A stretch of 64,000 nucleotides of DNA from Heterobilharzia americana (lineage: Eukaryota > Platyhelminthes > Trematoda > Strigeidida > Schistosomatidae): the NCBI GenBank assembly GCA_944470555.2, contig OX104134.1:12813248-12877247 (forward strand). The letters run 5' to 3'. The position numbers were made by a program, and so were the translations under genes. Position 1 is the stretch's first letter. Each line of letters begins with the position of its first letter. Below are positions 1 to 12,573 of this stretch, one piece after another. The notes under the pieces were generated by a model. That model did not search any database and was not told the DNA's origin. It was given only the letters and a program-made list of their open reading frames with translations.

Positions 1-1760
1 TTGACTTGATCTTGGTTTTCAAACGTCCTCGTGATTAACTGTAAGATGGGCAATTTTGGGGGGGAGAAAAAATAAGGATCATTCACGAAGTCTTTATGGA
101 GCAAGTCAGGTAGATCGACTGTAAAGCTTAGTACTACGTCTTTAACCCTTTCCAGTATTTCAGAACCCTTATTCAAGCGAGGGCTGGCCGCACCAAAACA
201 CTGTTTGAGAATTTGTTGTATAGACGCAGGATGCAATATTTGACCCATGGTCTCATCCGAGCATTCAAATGCCTCGCAAAGTGGTTGAAATACCCGAAAC
301 AGGCCTGCCGAAGCATTTGGCAGACGCTTTCAAGGTACGATTGACTGCAACTCTCAAGTCTTTGGTTCTTGAACGCCATGCACTGGTTACCCATCCATTA
401 AGCACTGATTGAAGCTGCGGTGATCGATAGGCTTAACTTAGTGTTGGATAGGATTAACTTTTAAAGAGCAAGCGGTTTGGCCACTTGACCGATTCATCTA
501 CGTTCAGTTGTGCTGCACACCTGTCGCCGTCGCTAGGCATAACCTTACATAAATGCATGTCATCGGCAGACAGCAACCATAAGGATTCATTCATTTCCGT
601 GAGTTCGCTGATACAGGACAACGAAAGGAAAGGGCCCAAGATTGTTCTTCGGGGGACCTCAATCCACATAGCAGGGAATTTGAAGTTTCACCCACCACGT
701 GGAAACCCAGCACCGCCGGCCTACATATATATATATGTGTGTGTATATCCCCAAAAGCGTCACTGTCATATTATAGTCAAACCTGAGGCTCTAAAATTAT
801 CTGGCTGGGCCCAAGTGCGAGACCCAATCGGACACCCCTCTGGAGAAACAGAACGCATCACCTTCAAACAGCTTGTTGTGACAGTCTGAGAAGACTGTGA
901 CTCCAATAACATCTGGTAAGAAAGGTAGCCTTCGAAGCAGGCGGTGAGGGCAGGAGGTTTTCCAGGCTTAAGGCTGCTTGGTAGCCGAATACCGCTTTTT
1001 TGCAATATGAAACGTGCCAGTCAGCGCAGCATTTTCGGTAATAAGGGTTGCAGCAACGACAACGTCATCTACTTCATCCAGGGACGACCGAAATTCTCAT
1101 ACGAGGCCTAGGTAGGATTACTATGCAATCAGGAGTGGCTAATAGAGGTTGATTTGGTGGGCAAGTTATGTCCTCCCTTCGGTGTGAAATAACTGAGTCC
1201 AAGGACTACATTTTATGTTGTTAACCAAGACGGTGTACGGTGCCGAAGTTCTGATTCAAAAAAACCTCTTGGACTGGTGAAAGTAGGTTGGTATAAAAGT
1301 ATATGCTTCCATCGGAAGATAGGAGATAGATCTAGTCAATGTGTGGTGCATTGAAATCACTAGTTATCATTCATCGACTGCTACTACTCCACTGGCATAG
1401 GTGGTTCACTGCGGATTTACCTGCTGTGGGATACCAGTAGACCAACCTAGTTTTGACCATATCCCCAAACCACTTGAGGTTGCGGCCTAAAAATTCGCGT
1501 GAACCAGTTTCGTCCACTTCCGTGTAAGTCGATGTTATACTTAGGCTATTGTGGATGCACAGTAAACTTCCTTCTTCCTTACAAACCAAAGACCTGGCAG
1601 CCGTGGCATGGAAGGCTCGAGAGATTAGTGGAGAACAGTCCTTAAAAAGAATGATCCCTCTACTACAAACAGTAGGCGTGATACAGTTTGGAAGTCTCAG
1701 CGTGCGATTTTTCAGAGAAATCACTCCCAGAACAGGTTTACGGAGAAACGAACGTTGTTA
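1..1760. other. Unrecognised region with weak open frames
   Basis: Several open stretches on both strands overlap here without a clear family. On the minus strand about 188 down to 18 is open and ends in a stop, and 1371-1724 (-) is a 117-codon frame. The + frame 485-889 is 134 codons. The sequence is somewhat less AT-rich than what follows. It may be a decayed mobile element or an edge of another gene; I cannot assign it. A short (TA)n(TG)n microsatellite lies at about 723-745. Confidence 0.3.
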
Positions 1761-4320
1761 ATAATAAGGATACTTAAATGGGTAGGCAGCATAAAAAATG
1801 AAAAATACCTGAGACGCTGCCCACAGGTGTGGAATCTTTGAGTCACTCTCAAAAGTTAATGGAATCTGATTATTATCCGCCGAGTTACCAGGCGCAAAAC
1901 GGAGCACTGCGGTGGCTCTAGTGGACAAATGTTCAGTTTAGTTTTCAGTTTTAATAATACACAGAATCTGCCGTGGTACTTCCCGTGCATACATGATCAT
2001 TCAAGTGAAAACACTTCAGTAATTAGGCTGGCATTACCTCTCTGAGAATAAACCTGCCGACCTGCATTTCCTTCTTCTTGGCAAGATGGCTCCCCACTTT
2101 CTCTAAAATCTATTTTCGTTGCTGTTGATAAAGACCATAAAGACATCAGGAACATTCAATACGTGACTTAAAGTGGATTATTTGTATGCGATGTAAAATC
2201 TTCGTCCTTTCAGACTGGAGGTTTCCATTACCTGGGACTAAAAAGAAACGTTACCGAAGACTTTTCATCCCTATGCGTAATAACTATATCTGTGAAAATG
2301 ATATACACCTGGTAATTCAAGAATAAAAATAACTGTTGTCAATCCGCAGGATGGCTTTTGATTAGCGTCCAGTCCATATTGAAGTATCAAAAGAAACACG
2401 AAAGTAAGTTTGGTGGTAGCGGTTCATTCTTCTAGCACAAGAATCCGAAACTCAAGCCAAGCATCCAAGGGTAGAAATATGATACACTTTTGCACACTGA
2501 AAAATTCACTCCCATGTAAAGTGACATTTTTTCCGTTTTGTTATTGACTTGAGAAACGGCAAGTTGAAAACGTTTTCGAAATGTGTAACAGTATTCTACC
2601 CGTTCAAATGACCTATGTGAATAACCGAAAAAATTTCGAAGGAAAAACATGACATATCCGGTGGAAAATTTTGGTAGCAGGCCGCCGTGGCTAATGAAAC
2701 ACGTTTATGTCTCAGTAATACTCCATGGACTATAATACCAATCTCCGGCATTATATGAAGCAGACTGTGAAATTCAATAGGCTTTACTATATAAGCTCGT
2801 GTCGCATAGCTCTACTTACCCATATAAGTCCTAAAAGCTATCCGAACCACCCAATAATAATGTTCTACAGTACCACATGTTTAGGACATCTCATCACAAA
2901 AATAATGGCTAAGACACTCACAAAATTCAATAAATATCGTAATTAATGATACTTCAACCCAATGAAAATTGGCGGGCACATTTTTCACATTTTGTTTTAA
3001 TCCATGGAAATATATTTTCCACTATTTACATATAACAGCCCACCAATTGAAATTCTCGTTTCTCGTGCTTCCGGTGGGTTCATGTTTTTCATCAAGTAGC
3101 TACTTGGTCCAATGAAACACTGAAGTTCCAGGTATGCTTACTCTTTTAGATTTACTGTTTACTTTTCCTATGTATTGTTTCATCTAGAGTTATACCCAGT
3201 GCTAATTTTAAACTTTGTCTACGGTTCACTTGCATAAAATATTTTATTTGTCTCATGAATTTTTATTCTTGTAACCATCTTTACGCATGAAGTCACAGAA
3301 TATTTTTGTTTTCGTATATATTAAAGGAAATGAGCTTTAAATTTGGAGGGAATCCATTTAAAAGATAAGTGTTTTTAACATAATTGTGTTTACTTTAAGT
3401 GAGTATGTTTGTCTGACTGTGATGACTTTAGTCCTTCCTCTGAGCAACACCAATTCTGAGTAAAATTCTCCAGAGGTGGCTGCTTATATGTCTGTCTCTT
3501 ACTAAGAGGCTGTTTAATACTTTTGACAGCAATCTTTCAAAATATGAAATGTACATAATTTCTCCTGTGCTCGACAAATCAACAGGATTCAGTAGCTTAA
3601 GTAGTCATTTAAATCTTCTGAAGTTTCTTATGCAGGGGAGGCAGATATAAATTGCTTGTGGTGAAGTAGTAGTATATGGTCAAAATAACGGGCTGATAGG
3701 GGTTCTAGACTACTTTTCGTTTGTTCAGGTTGCACTCCAGAGATGTACAGTAGTCTTTAAAATTAGCATTATTTTTGAATACAGTTTGCTTCCACGAGAG
3801 TCATTAAGAGGGATCCAATATCTGTTTAACGATCTTGTGTAAACCAGATGATTTCTTCGTGCTCCTTTCTTGGTCTTGCGGAACGGTTCTGGGTCTTTGG
3901 AGGATTCCGATGGAGTAGATCAAGTCATTCGTCTGCTATAGCTCTGACATGCAGAACAGGAGGTTGAGTGTTGGTTAGTTTGCGTGGGACTGCGATGCAG
4001 TTGGTTTCTTCAGACGTCGAGTTGCCAGACAGTTGTGCTGATTGGTCGTTAGAAAGAGTTAGGGACAGTGGAGGGATAAAGTAGGAAGACAATTGTATGA
4101 GTATAAGACAAGGAAAAGTAAACTGATGGAGTGGTCTACTTAAACCCAGGCAAGACGAGTGGGGTGCAAAGAAATGTAGAACTTAGGTAGGTGGGGCTAA
4201 TTCTTAGCGAGTGAGAGGGATAAAAAACTTGGATGATTACAGTAGAGAGAAAACTGGTGTAAAGGTAACACAGTTAGAATAATGTGACAGCAGTTGATTT
4301 CTTTGGTCCAGTTCATGTTT
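1761..4320. other. Intergenic or intronic, no recognisable feature
   Basis: AT-rich sequence with no exon-like frame bounded by splice sites and no retroelement protein signature that I recognise. The part next to 4320 may contain the 3' untranslated tail of the LINE at 4330-4905, which runs leftward. Confidence 0.4.
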
Positions 4321-4329
4321 CAACTAGAT

Positions 4330-4905
4330 GTGCGTTAACCGTGGGTCTTTGCGTAACTATCTAGCCTTTTTCTGAAACTTTCAACAGATGGGTCGGAGAA
4401 TATCTCTGCTGGTACTGCATTCCAGCGCCCACAGACTCAAAGGGAGAAGAAGTGTGAACGCACATGAGATTTTGACCTTTGATGGGCGATTCTTATAGGG
4501 TTTCTAAGAGTACCACTACAGTGGCCACTCAGTAGTATTCCTTTGTTAGGGTGGTTTGGGCAATTCAGTATTTTGTAGTCCATTGTCGAATCACCTCGTT
4601 ACCCTCGGTAACTGCGAGAGTATAGACCTAAATCTCTAAGTCTTTTTTGGTGCATCCTAACAACACCGTTTGTGGCTCGCCTCTAATTTTTTCTGCAGGA
4701 GGTGGAGCAAAGACGTTATTGACCTTCAAGTGTGGTCGTATGTAGGTGTTGTAGAGTTTCGAAAGGAGCTCCGGGATGAGGGCACCTAGTTTTTGCGCAC
4801 AAGGTGTAGTACACCGTATACTTTTGAGGCATCTCCCGGGTAAGTGGAACTGGTGTCATCAACAAATTTTAGTGCATGAACACCTTTTTATGGCAGTAAC
4901 TAGCC
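4330..4905 (-). mobile_element. CR1-like LINE, C-terminal reverse transcriptase remnant
   Basis: Read on the minus strand, broken frames give KFVDDTSS (the RT F-x-DD box), then LYNTYIRPHLE, RLRDLGLYSRSYR, YKILNCPNHP, RSHFFSL and WNAVPAEIFSDPSVESFRKRLD. This is the characteristic C-terminal series of CR1/Jockey-group LINEs (R..dL.LysL..RR..gdli, KILN, R..fFs.rv...WN.LP). Multiple frameshifts and stops are present, and sequence between the FVDD box and the YIRPHLE box is missing. A dead 3' end. Family naming within CR1 is inference. Confidence 0.75.
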
Positions 4906-7327
4906 ATATAAACACAGTAACCTAAGTAAGATCTCGTGAATTGAGGGCAAAATAACCGGAATATATTTCCGTCAATTTTTTGAATCTCTGAGAATAGAAC
5001 ACTTAGAGTACTTACAACTCTTTCACTACAATTGCATTGCAGCATGTAGATTTCACCTGATGGCGTCCCACAACCACTCCCAAGTCTTTTACTGATAAAA
5101 ATCAAGATAGCTTTACTCATCGGATGGCCTACCCTTGAACACTGCCATTAGTAAGTATGCTTTATTGAGCTATTTCATTTTTCGCTTTGTTTCCAGGCTG
5201 CATCTTTGAGATCATGTACCTATATCCAAGAAAACTAGAAGCATAACCCTATCCACATTCCTGTAGATGGTTCTTCAGACACTTAAATCACCAGCGAATG
5301 ATAGCTTCTAGAATGTAAGCTTTCTGTAATTTTAGTGATGCAGAGCAGGAGAAACAGGGAAATGCACGATATTTGTCTGAAGAGCCTTACTCTTCACAGT
5401 TTGCAATCAGAAAGTGTTTCATTTATCACCACTGTCTGTCTCCTATAGTACACGAACTTCTGTATTTTGACACTACTAGTTTCATTTCATCCAGAACTAG
5501 CAAGCCTGTTTATTTATCGTAGATGAGACAGCTTACTGAGACGTTTTAAAAGCACAACTTTTGAGACTTGTTACCTATTATTCTCTGCCAGTGACAAAGC
5601 TTGTTAAATAGGAATTATTGCGTAGAGAGGGTATTTATTCATACATAACCAATCACTTCATCTTGAATCAGTTTCAAAACTTTGAAGACTTCACCAGTAA
5701 GAGTGATTGATGATAATTAAGCAACTACACTGAAAGCAGGCGTGATTACCAAATACTTCTGGTCTTCTAAATGCTTGTTGTGAAGTAGTAAAGTGTTAAA
5801 TAAGCTCATTAATAAATTTTACTAGAAGTATTAACTCAGAGAGTAAGCCGTATAGAAATGGAGGCTTTTAATGTGAGAGGTTTCTAGGTAGTGAAATGAC
5901 TGCTGTCTTTCAACACGTGTTGCTCATGTTGGCACAGCACTGCCTTCAAAACAGTTTTGTCTATCAACCTTCAGTCTGAAATAAAGAGTTCACTTAACAG
6001 ATGAGCACCCAGATTTTTTCCAGATAATATTCCGCTGGAAATCTCAAGTTTTCGAAATTCTAGCAATTTTCAATTCTGCTTTTAAAATTTAGAGTTACCT
6101 CAGACCCTTCTTGATGGCCTTTTGGTTATAGTGACTTGGCTAGTTATCTTTTTCACTATGACGATCGATACTGAATATTTTTGGTTGCATTCCTATGTTG
6201 TTCCGTAACCTGCTCTGTTTTTTGATTAAATTTATGAGTAATATCCGCTTCACATTGTAACTTCTGATTTGTGGGCAATCGCTAAATTCTTTACTGGTCT
6301 GCAAGCGTTCTGTCATTATTATTGCGACTCAGCTTTAATCCACACAACGTTTGCGGTCAGTTTTCAAATCCCCTCCAACGTTCACATAGAGTTACCTGAC
6401 ACATCTCTGTTTTCCCCATTATTTAGTTACAGTGCTTTTATTTCCCCCTGGATGCATAGTCACACATTTCAAATATTCTATTGAGTATCCCTACCAAAAG
6501 GCATGAATTTAATAATTCTTTCTCACCTATTTTACTTCTTTGAATTCCTCCTACTTCTGACCATAGTTAATTTAAAGACGACTACTGTGTCTCCAGTCTA
6601 CTCCCGAAAAAGTTAGGTATCGGATATGTGAAAGAAATCTGGTACCTTTTATTAATAACTGCTAATATAATGAGATGTTTTGAACCAGATTTGGTTTGTT
6701 GCACAGGGATTTCAAGTTCACTGCGTAGAACCAAAATGGAAATAGTTTCACTTCGGTCAGCATCCATAATATCTGCACATTCAAATTATATCCCTATTAA
6801 GGCTTTTAGGTATTCATGAGTCCTGAGGTTGTGATTCAAGTTTATATCTACAAAATACAACTTGTTTGCATTTTATTTTATATATATACTTTCAGGTGTG
6901 ATGTTGATGCTAAGTTTTATCACATATCCAATAGTTTTTCACTTCGATACCTACAATTTCTCTTCTTTTTTTTAATTCGTGGCTCCACTTTGGTTTATCA
7001 CGCTTTAAAGTGACCAAAGAGAACTATTCAACGTATGCTAGCCAATCTAAACACTTCATTTGTATATGCCAGCTACTATATCTAAATGTACTTCAAAATA
7101 TGGGTCTTAATTTTCATTACTCTATCAGAATATAACATTTCACCCTCCAATGTTGCATACAGTACTCCATCTTTTCTCCTTAGACTTAAATTTCCACCAG
7201 ATTATTGACTTTCCCTACAAAAAGAACCAGGTGATGTTTTTCGCACACTTGTAAATTCCTTTTTGGGCCTCATGTGAACTATGTTGTCGCTTTATATGAA
7301 TTTTAGTGCTTTCATGTGACCCAACAG
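4906..7327. other. AT-rich stretch, nothing recognised
   Basis: No splice-bounded exon, transposon protein signature or obvious tandem array was seen. Open frames here are short and end at random. The upstream MG1/MG2 exons of the TEP gene could in principle lie here, but I could not identify any. Confidence 0.4.
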
Positions 7328-7827
7328 NNNNNNNNNNNNNNNNNNNNNNNNNNNNNNNNNNNNNNNNNNNNNNNNNNNNNNNNNNNNNNNNNNNNNNNNN
7401 NNNNNNNNNNNNNNNNNNNNNNNNNNNNNNNNNNNNNNNNNNNNNNNNNNNNNNNNNNNNNNNNNNNNNNNNNNNNNNNNNNNNNNNNNNNNNNNNNNNN
7501 NNNNNNNNNNNNNNNNNNNNNNNNNNNNNNNNNNNNNNNNNNNNNNNNNNNNNNNNNNNNNNNNNNNNNNNNNNNNNNNNNNNNNNNNNNNNNNNNNNNN
7601 NNNNNNNNNNNNNNNNNNNNNNNNNNNNNNNNNNNNNNNNNNNNNNNNNNNNNNNNNNNNNNNNNNNNNNNNNNNNNNNNNNNNNNNNNNNNNNNNNNNN
7701 NNNNNNNNNNNNNNNNNNNNNNNNNNNNNNNNNNNNNNNNNNNNNNNNNNNNNNNNNNNNNNNNNNNNNNNNNNNNNNNNNNNNNNNNNNNNNNNNNNNN
7801 NNNNNNNNNNNNNNNNNNNNNNNNNNN
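7328..7827. other. Assembly gap of 500 N
   Basis: Exactly 500 undetermined bases. It interrupts the RTE-like LINE copy that occupies 7828-9330 on the minus strand, so the missing DNA probably includes the 3' half of that copy. Repeat collapse is a likely reason for the gap. Confidence 0.99.
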
Positions 7828-9330
7828 ACTTCACTTCGACTTTTGTCAGAGGGCTTGAGTTCACTGATAGTTCTGTGGCTCAGTTGCTGGTGATATTTTT
7901 GAGTGATTCAAGAACTTTTTGAAGTGATCAGCATATCGTTTTGTTTGTCTCTCTTCTCTCTCTCTAATTACATTTACTTCATTATCTTTGTTGATCTCTT
8001 TCCTCCCTAATAGCAACCTGCTTATTTGATACAATGTTGTCAGGTCGCTGTCTCTCTTACCTGCAGTCTGTTTTGCTTCACTTGTGAGTGTGTCACAGAA
8101 GTGTCTTCTGTCTTTCCGTGCACTCTTCTTCACTTCTTTGTCCAGTGTTTCATACGTTTTACCCAGTTACTCTTCTCGTCGTCCATCCTTGCACTGGTTC
8201 ATCTTCTGCTTCACCATCCTCCTCTCCCTCATCTATCAGCTTCCATGTGCCCGTCGAGATCCATTCCTTATCTTCTTTCTTCTTCCTTCCTAGTACGGTT
8301 ATGCAAGTCTCCTTCCAAATAGCTTCCAAAGACTTGCGTTGTTCATCCACACAAGTTTCTTCAGGGATGTTGCTCGATATCTTCCATCTTGTCTTGATGG
8401 CTGACGTGAAGATTTTCTCAGTAGTTCCGTCCTTCAGTTCAGTTTCTGTTCTGCGTGTTGGACTTGAACTTTGGTCTATCACCAACTTCCTTGAAGGCTT
8501 TCAACTTGATTTTGAAGGCAGGTTCCTTAGACTAGACAGTGAGTGGTGTGAACCTACATCTGCTCCCATTCTTCATCTTGTGTCCAGTAGGCTGACTGCA
8601 TCTCCACTTTCTTGAGATTGAGATGAAGTCGATCTGATTTTCAGTGTAGTGTGTCCTGGTGTCTGGTGAAATTCATGTCGCTCTGTGAATATCCTTGTGT
8701 TTATACACAGTCTCCAATCACTAAGTCACTGAATGCGCAGAAGTCTGCAAACAATTCTCCTTTTGAGTTGAACCTTGCTGTTGTGATCCTGCAGGAGGAG
8801 ATTGGTTCCCACTGCATGAGAGAGAGCCTTCGGTGCTCTTCAAGGGGACATCATGATAGCCACTCGAAACTCAGTGTGCTGTGCTCGTGGTTGTCGTCTG
8901 GGTGACAATATCGGAGTGGATTATTGACTATCCAGTTGACAGTTTGGAGAGTCCACTTCTATTCCATCTGCTTTCACAGATTCCTAGCACTTCAATACTA
9001 TACCTTCTCATCTCCTTTGCAATCTGGGCAGCCTTGCTAGGTTAGAACATTCTTTGTCTCCATTCCTACTTTCGCTTTCATCGACAGAGGGAAGACACAT
9101 CGGCCAATTGGTTTCTCGAAGGCTTTCAACAACCGACGTCATTTCGTCTCTCCGATTTCAGCAAGGAATAAGTTTGTTTTTGTTTTTCATATTTTGTTTG
9201 TGCTTTGAAGTTTCTCTAGGGATTGGATTGGTTTTCCGTGGTAGGGTTGCTAGCCCTATGCCCAACCTTCCCTGTTTATCGGGGCTTATGACCACTAGTA
9301 ACTAGTGAACTAGTTAACCAGGAGAGGTTA
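7828..9330 (-). mobile_element. RTE-like LINE copy 1, 5' part, cut by assembly gap
   Basis: The reverse complement matches copy 3 (46762-49655) and copy 2 (30583-33921). It shares the 5' end CCTGGTTAACTAGTTCACTAG, an endonuclease start with ESRWNGSG-type sequence in broken frames, and the basic linker (KKSARKDRRHFCDT at 7861-8133). It shares with copy 3 a short insert (CTCTCCAAACTG) not present in copy 2, so copies 1 and 3 are one subfamily. Part of the AP endonuclease domain is deleted (from after the MTARFNSKG-type stretch to ELFADFCAF). No intact ORF remains. Confidence 0.9.
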
Positions 9331-10235
9331 GAAGATGTAGTTTTAGTGACAGTGAATAAAAAATTAGTTACTGTTAACGAGTGGTTGGGAAAATGAATTT
9401 TTTGGTTTAACTTGAAAAATGCTTTTAACATTTTGTATAAATAAATATAAAGCAATATATTTATGAGAACTATTTTACCTATGAATTACATACACCTCTG
9501 ATGTCTACTCATTTTTCTATGCTGCTCACAGTAGAATCAACATTTTTATTGTACTGTAATTACATATGGAATAGCAAACTATGGTATTTTTAATTTGAAT
9601 AGTTCCAGTAGTACAGCTCAGTTATTGGTTCTTGTAGTCTTACTTTCTGTGATAGTATATAACTTATCTGAGCCTCTTGCGTTCAACAAACTGCTCCTAA
9701 TTTACAGTGATTGGGATATTCTTATTACAGAATCTGGACCATTACGTGCTTCGCTACTTGTTCAGTGTGCCTTTTCTCTATCTCTTTCTCTAATTTTCTG
9801 CAGTGGTTATATCCAACTGATAAGAAACTGATTTCATTCTTACAAACTACAGTATGCATTTCTTATCAGTGCATATATGTATCTTTTCAGTAGTGATTAA
9901 ACACTAAGTGTAGATAATAGCCTTGAAAATAATCATCCCTATCCCATCTAACTGTGTTACTTCGGTCTACAGGAACATGAAGTTTTCAAATTTTGTTCAC
10001 AGGAACAGGTGAATGCCAGAGTGGTGGAAAGTATTTGTAGTTCAAGTGAATGACGTTGGTTGTTTTTTACCCCTCAGCCGGATGGATTAATCGTGAAGCT
10101 TCAACATGAAGTTAGTCATATTGAAGTTAGTGCTGATATAAACATTAATATGAATATGAGCAATAATTTATGTTCAAAACATTATCAAGTAAATAATACT
10201 GTACCACTGTATGCTGTTACAGATCAAATAAACAA
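9331..10235. other. AT-rich stretch, weak repeat match only
   Basis: No exon recognised. A segment at about 10140-10240 resembles 62650-62740 (AGTAAAYAATACTRTACCACT in both), suggesting a low-level dispersed repeat. Confidence 0.35.
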
Positions 10236-10402
10236 GTTTATTACGATTATATTGATCTTAGTGATTGGCAGAGGAATCCAGGACGCGCTTCTCATCATCT
10301 GGATGTACATGCACCCCAGTGAGTGATGTCCTACCTGCTGAGGCTCGAACTCAGTGCCCTTCGCTTCAAAAGACACAGCGTTATCCACTAAGCCACTGGG
10401 GC
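10236..10402 (-). repeat. tRNA-derived SINE with damaged hammerhead motif (left arm of head-to-head pair)
   Basis: On the minus strand there is a tRNA-like head with A box TGGCTTAGTGGATAACG (10379-10395) and B box GAGTTCGAGCC (10342-10352). It is followed by ACATCCAG-ATGATGAG and then directly AAGCGCGTCCTGGATTCC (about 10265-10308). Relative to the other copies, hammerhead stem II and its GAAA side are deleted and the first core C is A, so the ribozyme cannot be active. It belongs to the Sm-alpha-like schistosome SINE type by motif. Confidence 0.8.
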
Positions 10403-10412
10403 ACGATAGCTA

Positions 10413-10735
10413 TCTCTTGGCTTAGTGGATAACGCTATGTCGTTTGAAGCGAAGGGCACTGACTCCGAGCCCCAGTAGGAATAACATCACTCACTGGGGT
10501 GCATGTACATCCAGCTGATGAGCCCCATATAGGACAAAAAGCGCGTCCTGGATTCCTCTTCCAGTCATTAAGATCATTATAACACCACGAATACCAGGCA
10601 GTATCAAGGCATCTGCATAGAAGCCCATCTGCTAACAGAGGTTGAGTGATTCGGCCCTGTATAGCATCGCGAAATTACAAGTATTATTACATTTTACCAC
10701 AATGCCCAGGTTTTACACTTATATCAATAGTATCC
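10413..10735 (+). repeat. tRNA-derived SINE with hammerhead motif (right arm of head-to-head pair)
   Basis: The tRNA-like head has an A box at about 10419-10435 and a B box (GACTCCGAGCC, 10461-10471), about 10 bases from the head of the oppositely oriented copy. The hammerhead segment follows at about 10504-10556. The 3' body includes CATCTGCTAACAGAGGT and CCCTGTATA, which recur in the copies at 21.9 and 60.8 kb, and AATGCCCAGGTTTTA, which recurs in the copy at 23.4 kb. Confidence 0.8.
10504..10556 (+). ncRNA. Hammerhead ribozyme motif, core mutated
   Basis: It reads ACATCCAG CTGATGAG ... GGACAAAAAGCGCGTC CTGGAT. The CUGAUGA core box, the closing stem I pair (ATCCAG with CTGGAT) and the GUC cleavage triplet are intact. 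The obligatory GAAA box is AAAA, and stem II is weakened (GCCCC opposite AGGAC). The very short stem III is typical of retrotransposon hammerheads. Predicted inactive. Confidence 0.75.
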
Positions 10736-11135
10736 ACCGGTCTATATTCCTGTCGTACATAAGACTCGAAACAGAAATCCCCGAGGTAGCCAAACGTCAT
10801 ATTTTAAATTTAAGCAATTGTTTAACTTATGAATACATTGCGTATTAATTCTGTTAAAAGTTAAGTATTGACGAATAAGTATTCTTTTTGATAACTTATT
10901 TTCAATTCTACAGTTATGAATTCAACTTTGTAATAGCACATTTTTGCAGCGATTGTGCATCAAAATGAATACAAAATTATAGTTAGATTGATTTAAGTTT
11001 GTGGATGATAATATGACGCATATTTGTTAAACTGTAAAACTTGACGAGTTGTTGAAAAGAATATTCTTCGTTCATATTTGAAATTTATTGTATGACATGA
11101 GAATCTTCAAGTGTTTATTTCTGTTGGATTCTTAG
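10736..11135. other. Sequence before the first recognised TEP exon
   Basis: AT-rich. Its last bases form the polypyrimidine tract and AG acceptor used by the exon at 11136. Nothing else recognised. Confidence 0.5.
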
Positions 11136-11378
11136 CTCGATGGGATCGGAGACTTTATGTTATCTATGTCTGAAATACGTCAGGCAGTCAGTAGTTCTGG
11201 AGCAGATCCATCATTAACCAACACTGAAATCTGGGTCAATGTAACCTACTACAATTGGTGGGAAAAAACTCATCGAAGGGGTTGGGCTTTCACAAAGGTG
11301 TATTCTTCTAACCCACTGATCAAATTTCTTGGTGGTATGGTTAGACCTTTTAAGCCTAATATGTATTTTACTGTTTAT
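11136..11378 (+). CDS. TEP gene exon a: MG3-like segment
   Basis: The acceptor is the AG at 11134-11135 (TTGGATTCTTAG) and the donor is GTAAGT from 11379. The 243 nt encode 81 residues, phase 0 to phase 0. The ending GMVRPFKPNMYFTVY matches the F-KPG-P-F type turn that closes MG3 and leads into MG4 in A2M/TEP proteins. An NVT glycosylation sequon lies in the middle. This is the most 5' exon I can support. MG1 and MG2 exons were sought upstream and not seen; they may lie left of the window or in the assembly gap at 7328-7827. Confidence 0.8.
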
Positions 11379-12390
11379 GTAAGTTTGCTTGTCTCATCCA
11401 TGTAGTTTACGTCACAGTTTTTTCCAGTATGGTGATTGCTTTTGAGTAACACCAGGTTACAATAAAAACTTATGCTTATGTCAGTTTAAGATGAATAATT
11501 TAACAAAACTTATTCATAAAACGGTTTTTCAAAAATAACAGTCAGATCTTCGCATTCTTAAAGCATTTCTGCAAGCAGTATCTACAAATCTGCTTGACTG
11601 AGGTTTTCAGTATGCTAAGGATTTTTTCTAACACGATATAGAAACACAATTCAAAGTTAGAGAAGAATATGAATCTCAAGAAATGTAGTAAACCAATTAA
11701 AGAATAAGTATGTACTTGGAAATTTTCATATAATTTCGTTGGCCGAACAATGAGTGATGCAAAAATTAAACACTCGTAGGCCATGTGTTTAAACTCACCC
11801 TCGTAATTCACTTCTCAAACCTGTACATGGATCCTGAGAATGCCTGTTGTGCTGAACCTAGAGATTTTTGTAGAACAGTCATGGAATTCGACTAATTACC
11901 TGTAGAAGCGCAGAGGTTAGATGGATTTAACTTCGATAACCTTTTTTCACAGATAAACCTAATGTGGTGGTTGAATCATGAGCCGTACACACCTGACCTT
12001 CTCCTATTCGGACCAGTGGTATTGAGTAGAGTAATATTAGTTTGAGGAAAATATAATAATGATCAAGTCAATTTACGGCATTAATCTATGCAGTCTTCTA
12101 ATGTATGTGAAACTATAGACATTATGGTTAGGTTCCCAGAAACGCTGAACATCAGTGCTATCAGACTGACTTTGTAATAGCCCAAAATCGACCAAAAGGA
12201 CAAGGATGCCTTCACTCTTGAAAGTTATATTACTCTTGATTTATTTTTCCTCTCCTCATACATATCTTTTTTTAAAAATCCCAATATCAACTTGTAATTT
12301 GAATTTCATATCGGTTTCAAAAAGTGAATTTCAGCTGTCCTTCTCTAAAAAGGTTTAATGTATCTTGTCTTCTCTTTCTTTCGCTGCTAG

Positions 12391-12573
12391 TTGGTTGTTT
12401 ATATGGCTGACGGTAGTATGGTCAAGTATAAAGGAAACAGAAAAGTTACCCTCTCATTCTATTGCCTTGATAATACTTTTGAAAATCAAATTACCTTGCC
12501 TGTATCTGATGATGGTGTAATACGTTACACGTATAGACCATCTGGCGAAGGATGCATTACCTACAGACTAGAA
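12391..12573 (+). CDS. TEP gene exon b: MG4-like segment
   Basis: Acceptor TTTCGCTGCTAG ends at 12390 and donor GTAAGC starts at 12574. The 183 nt give 61 codons, phase 0/0. It begins LVVYMADGSMVKYKG, the usual MG4 start (v.v.dadG.pv) directly after the MG3 closing turn of the previous exon. It continues with a beta-rich stretch containing two Cys. No lesion is seen. Confidence 0.85.

Noticed and set aside
485..889. 134-codon + strand open frame
   Set aside because: No domain, splice context or codon pattern supports it. It includes a TA/TG microsatellite translated as YIYIYVCVY.
7292..7893. Long open frames on both strands at the gap
   Set aside because: They consist almost entirely of undetermined bases (7328-7827), so they are artefacts of translating N.
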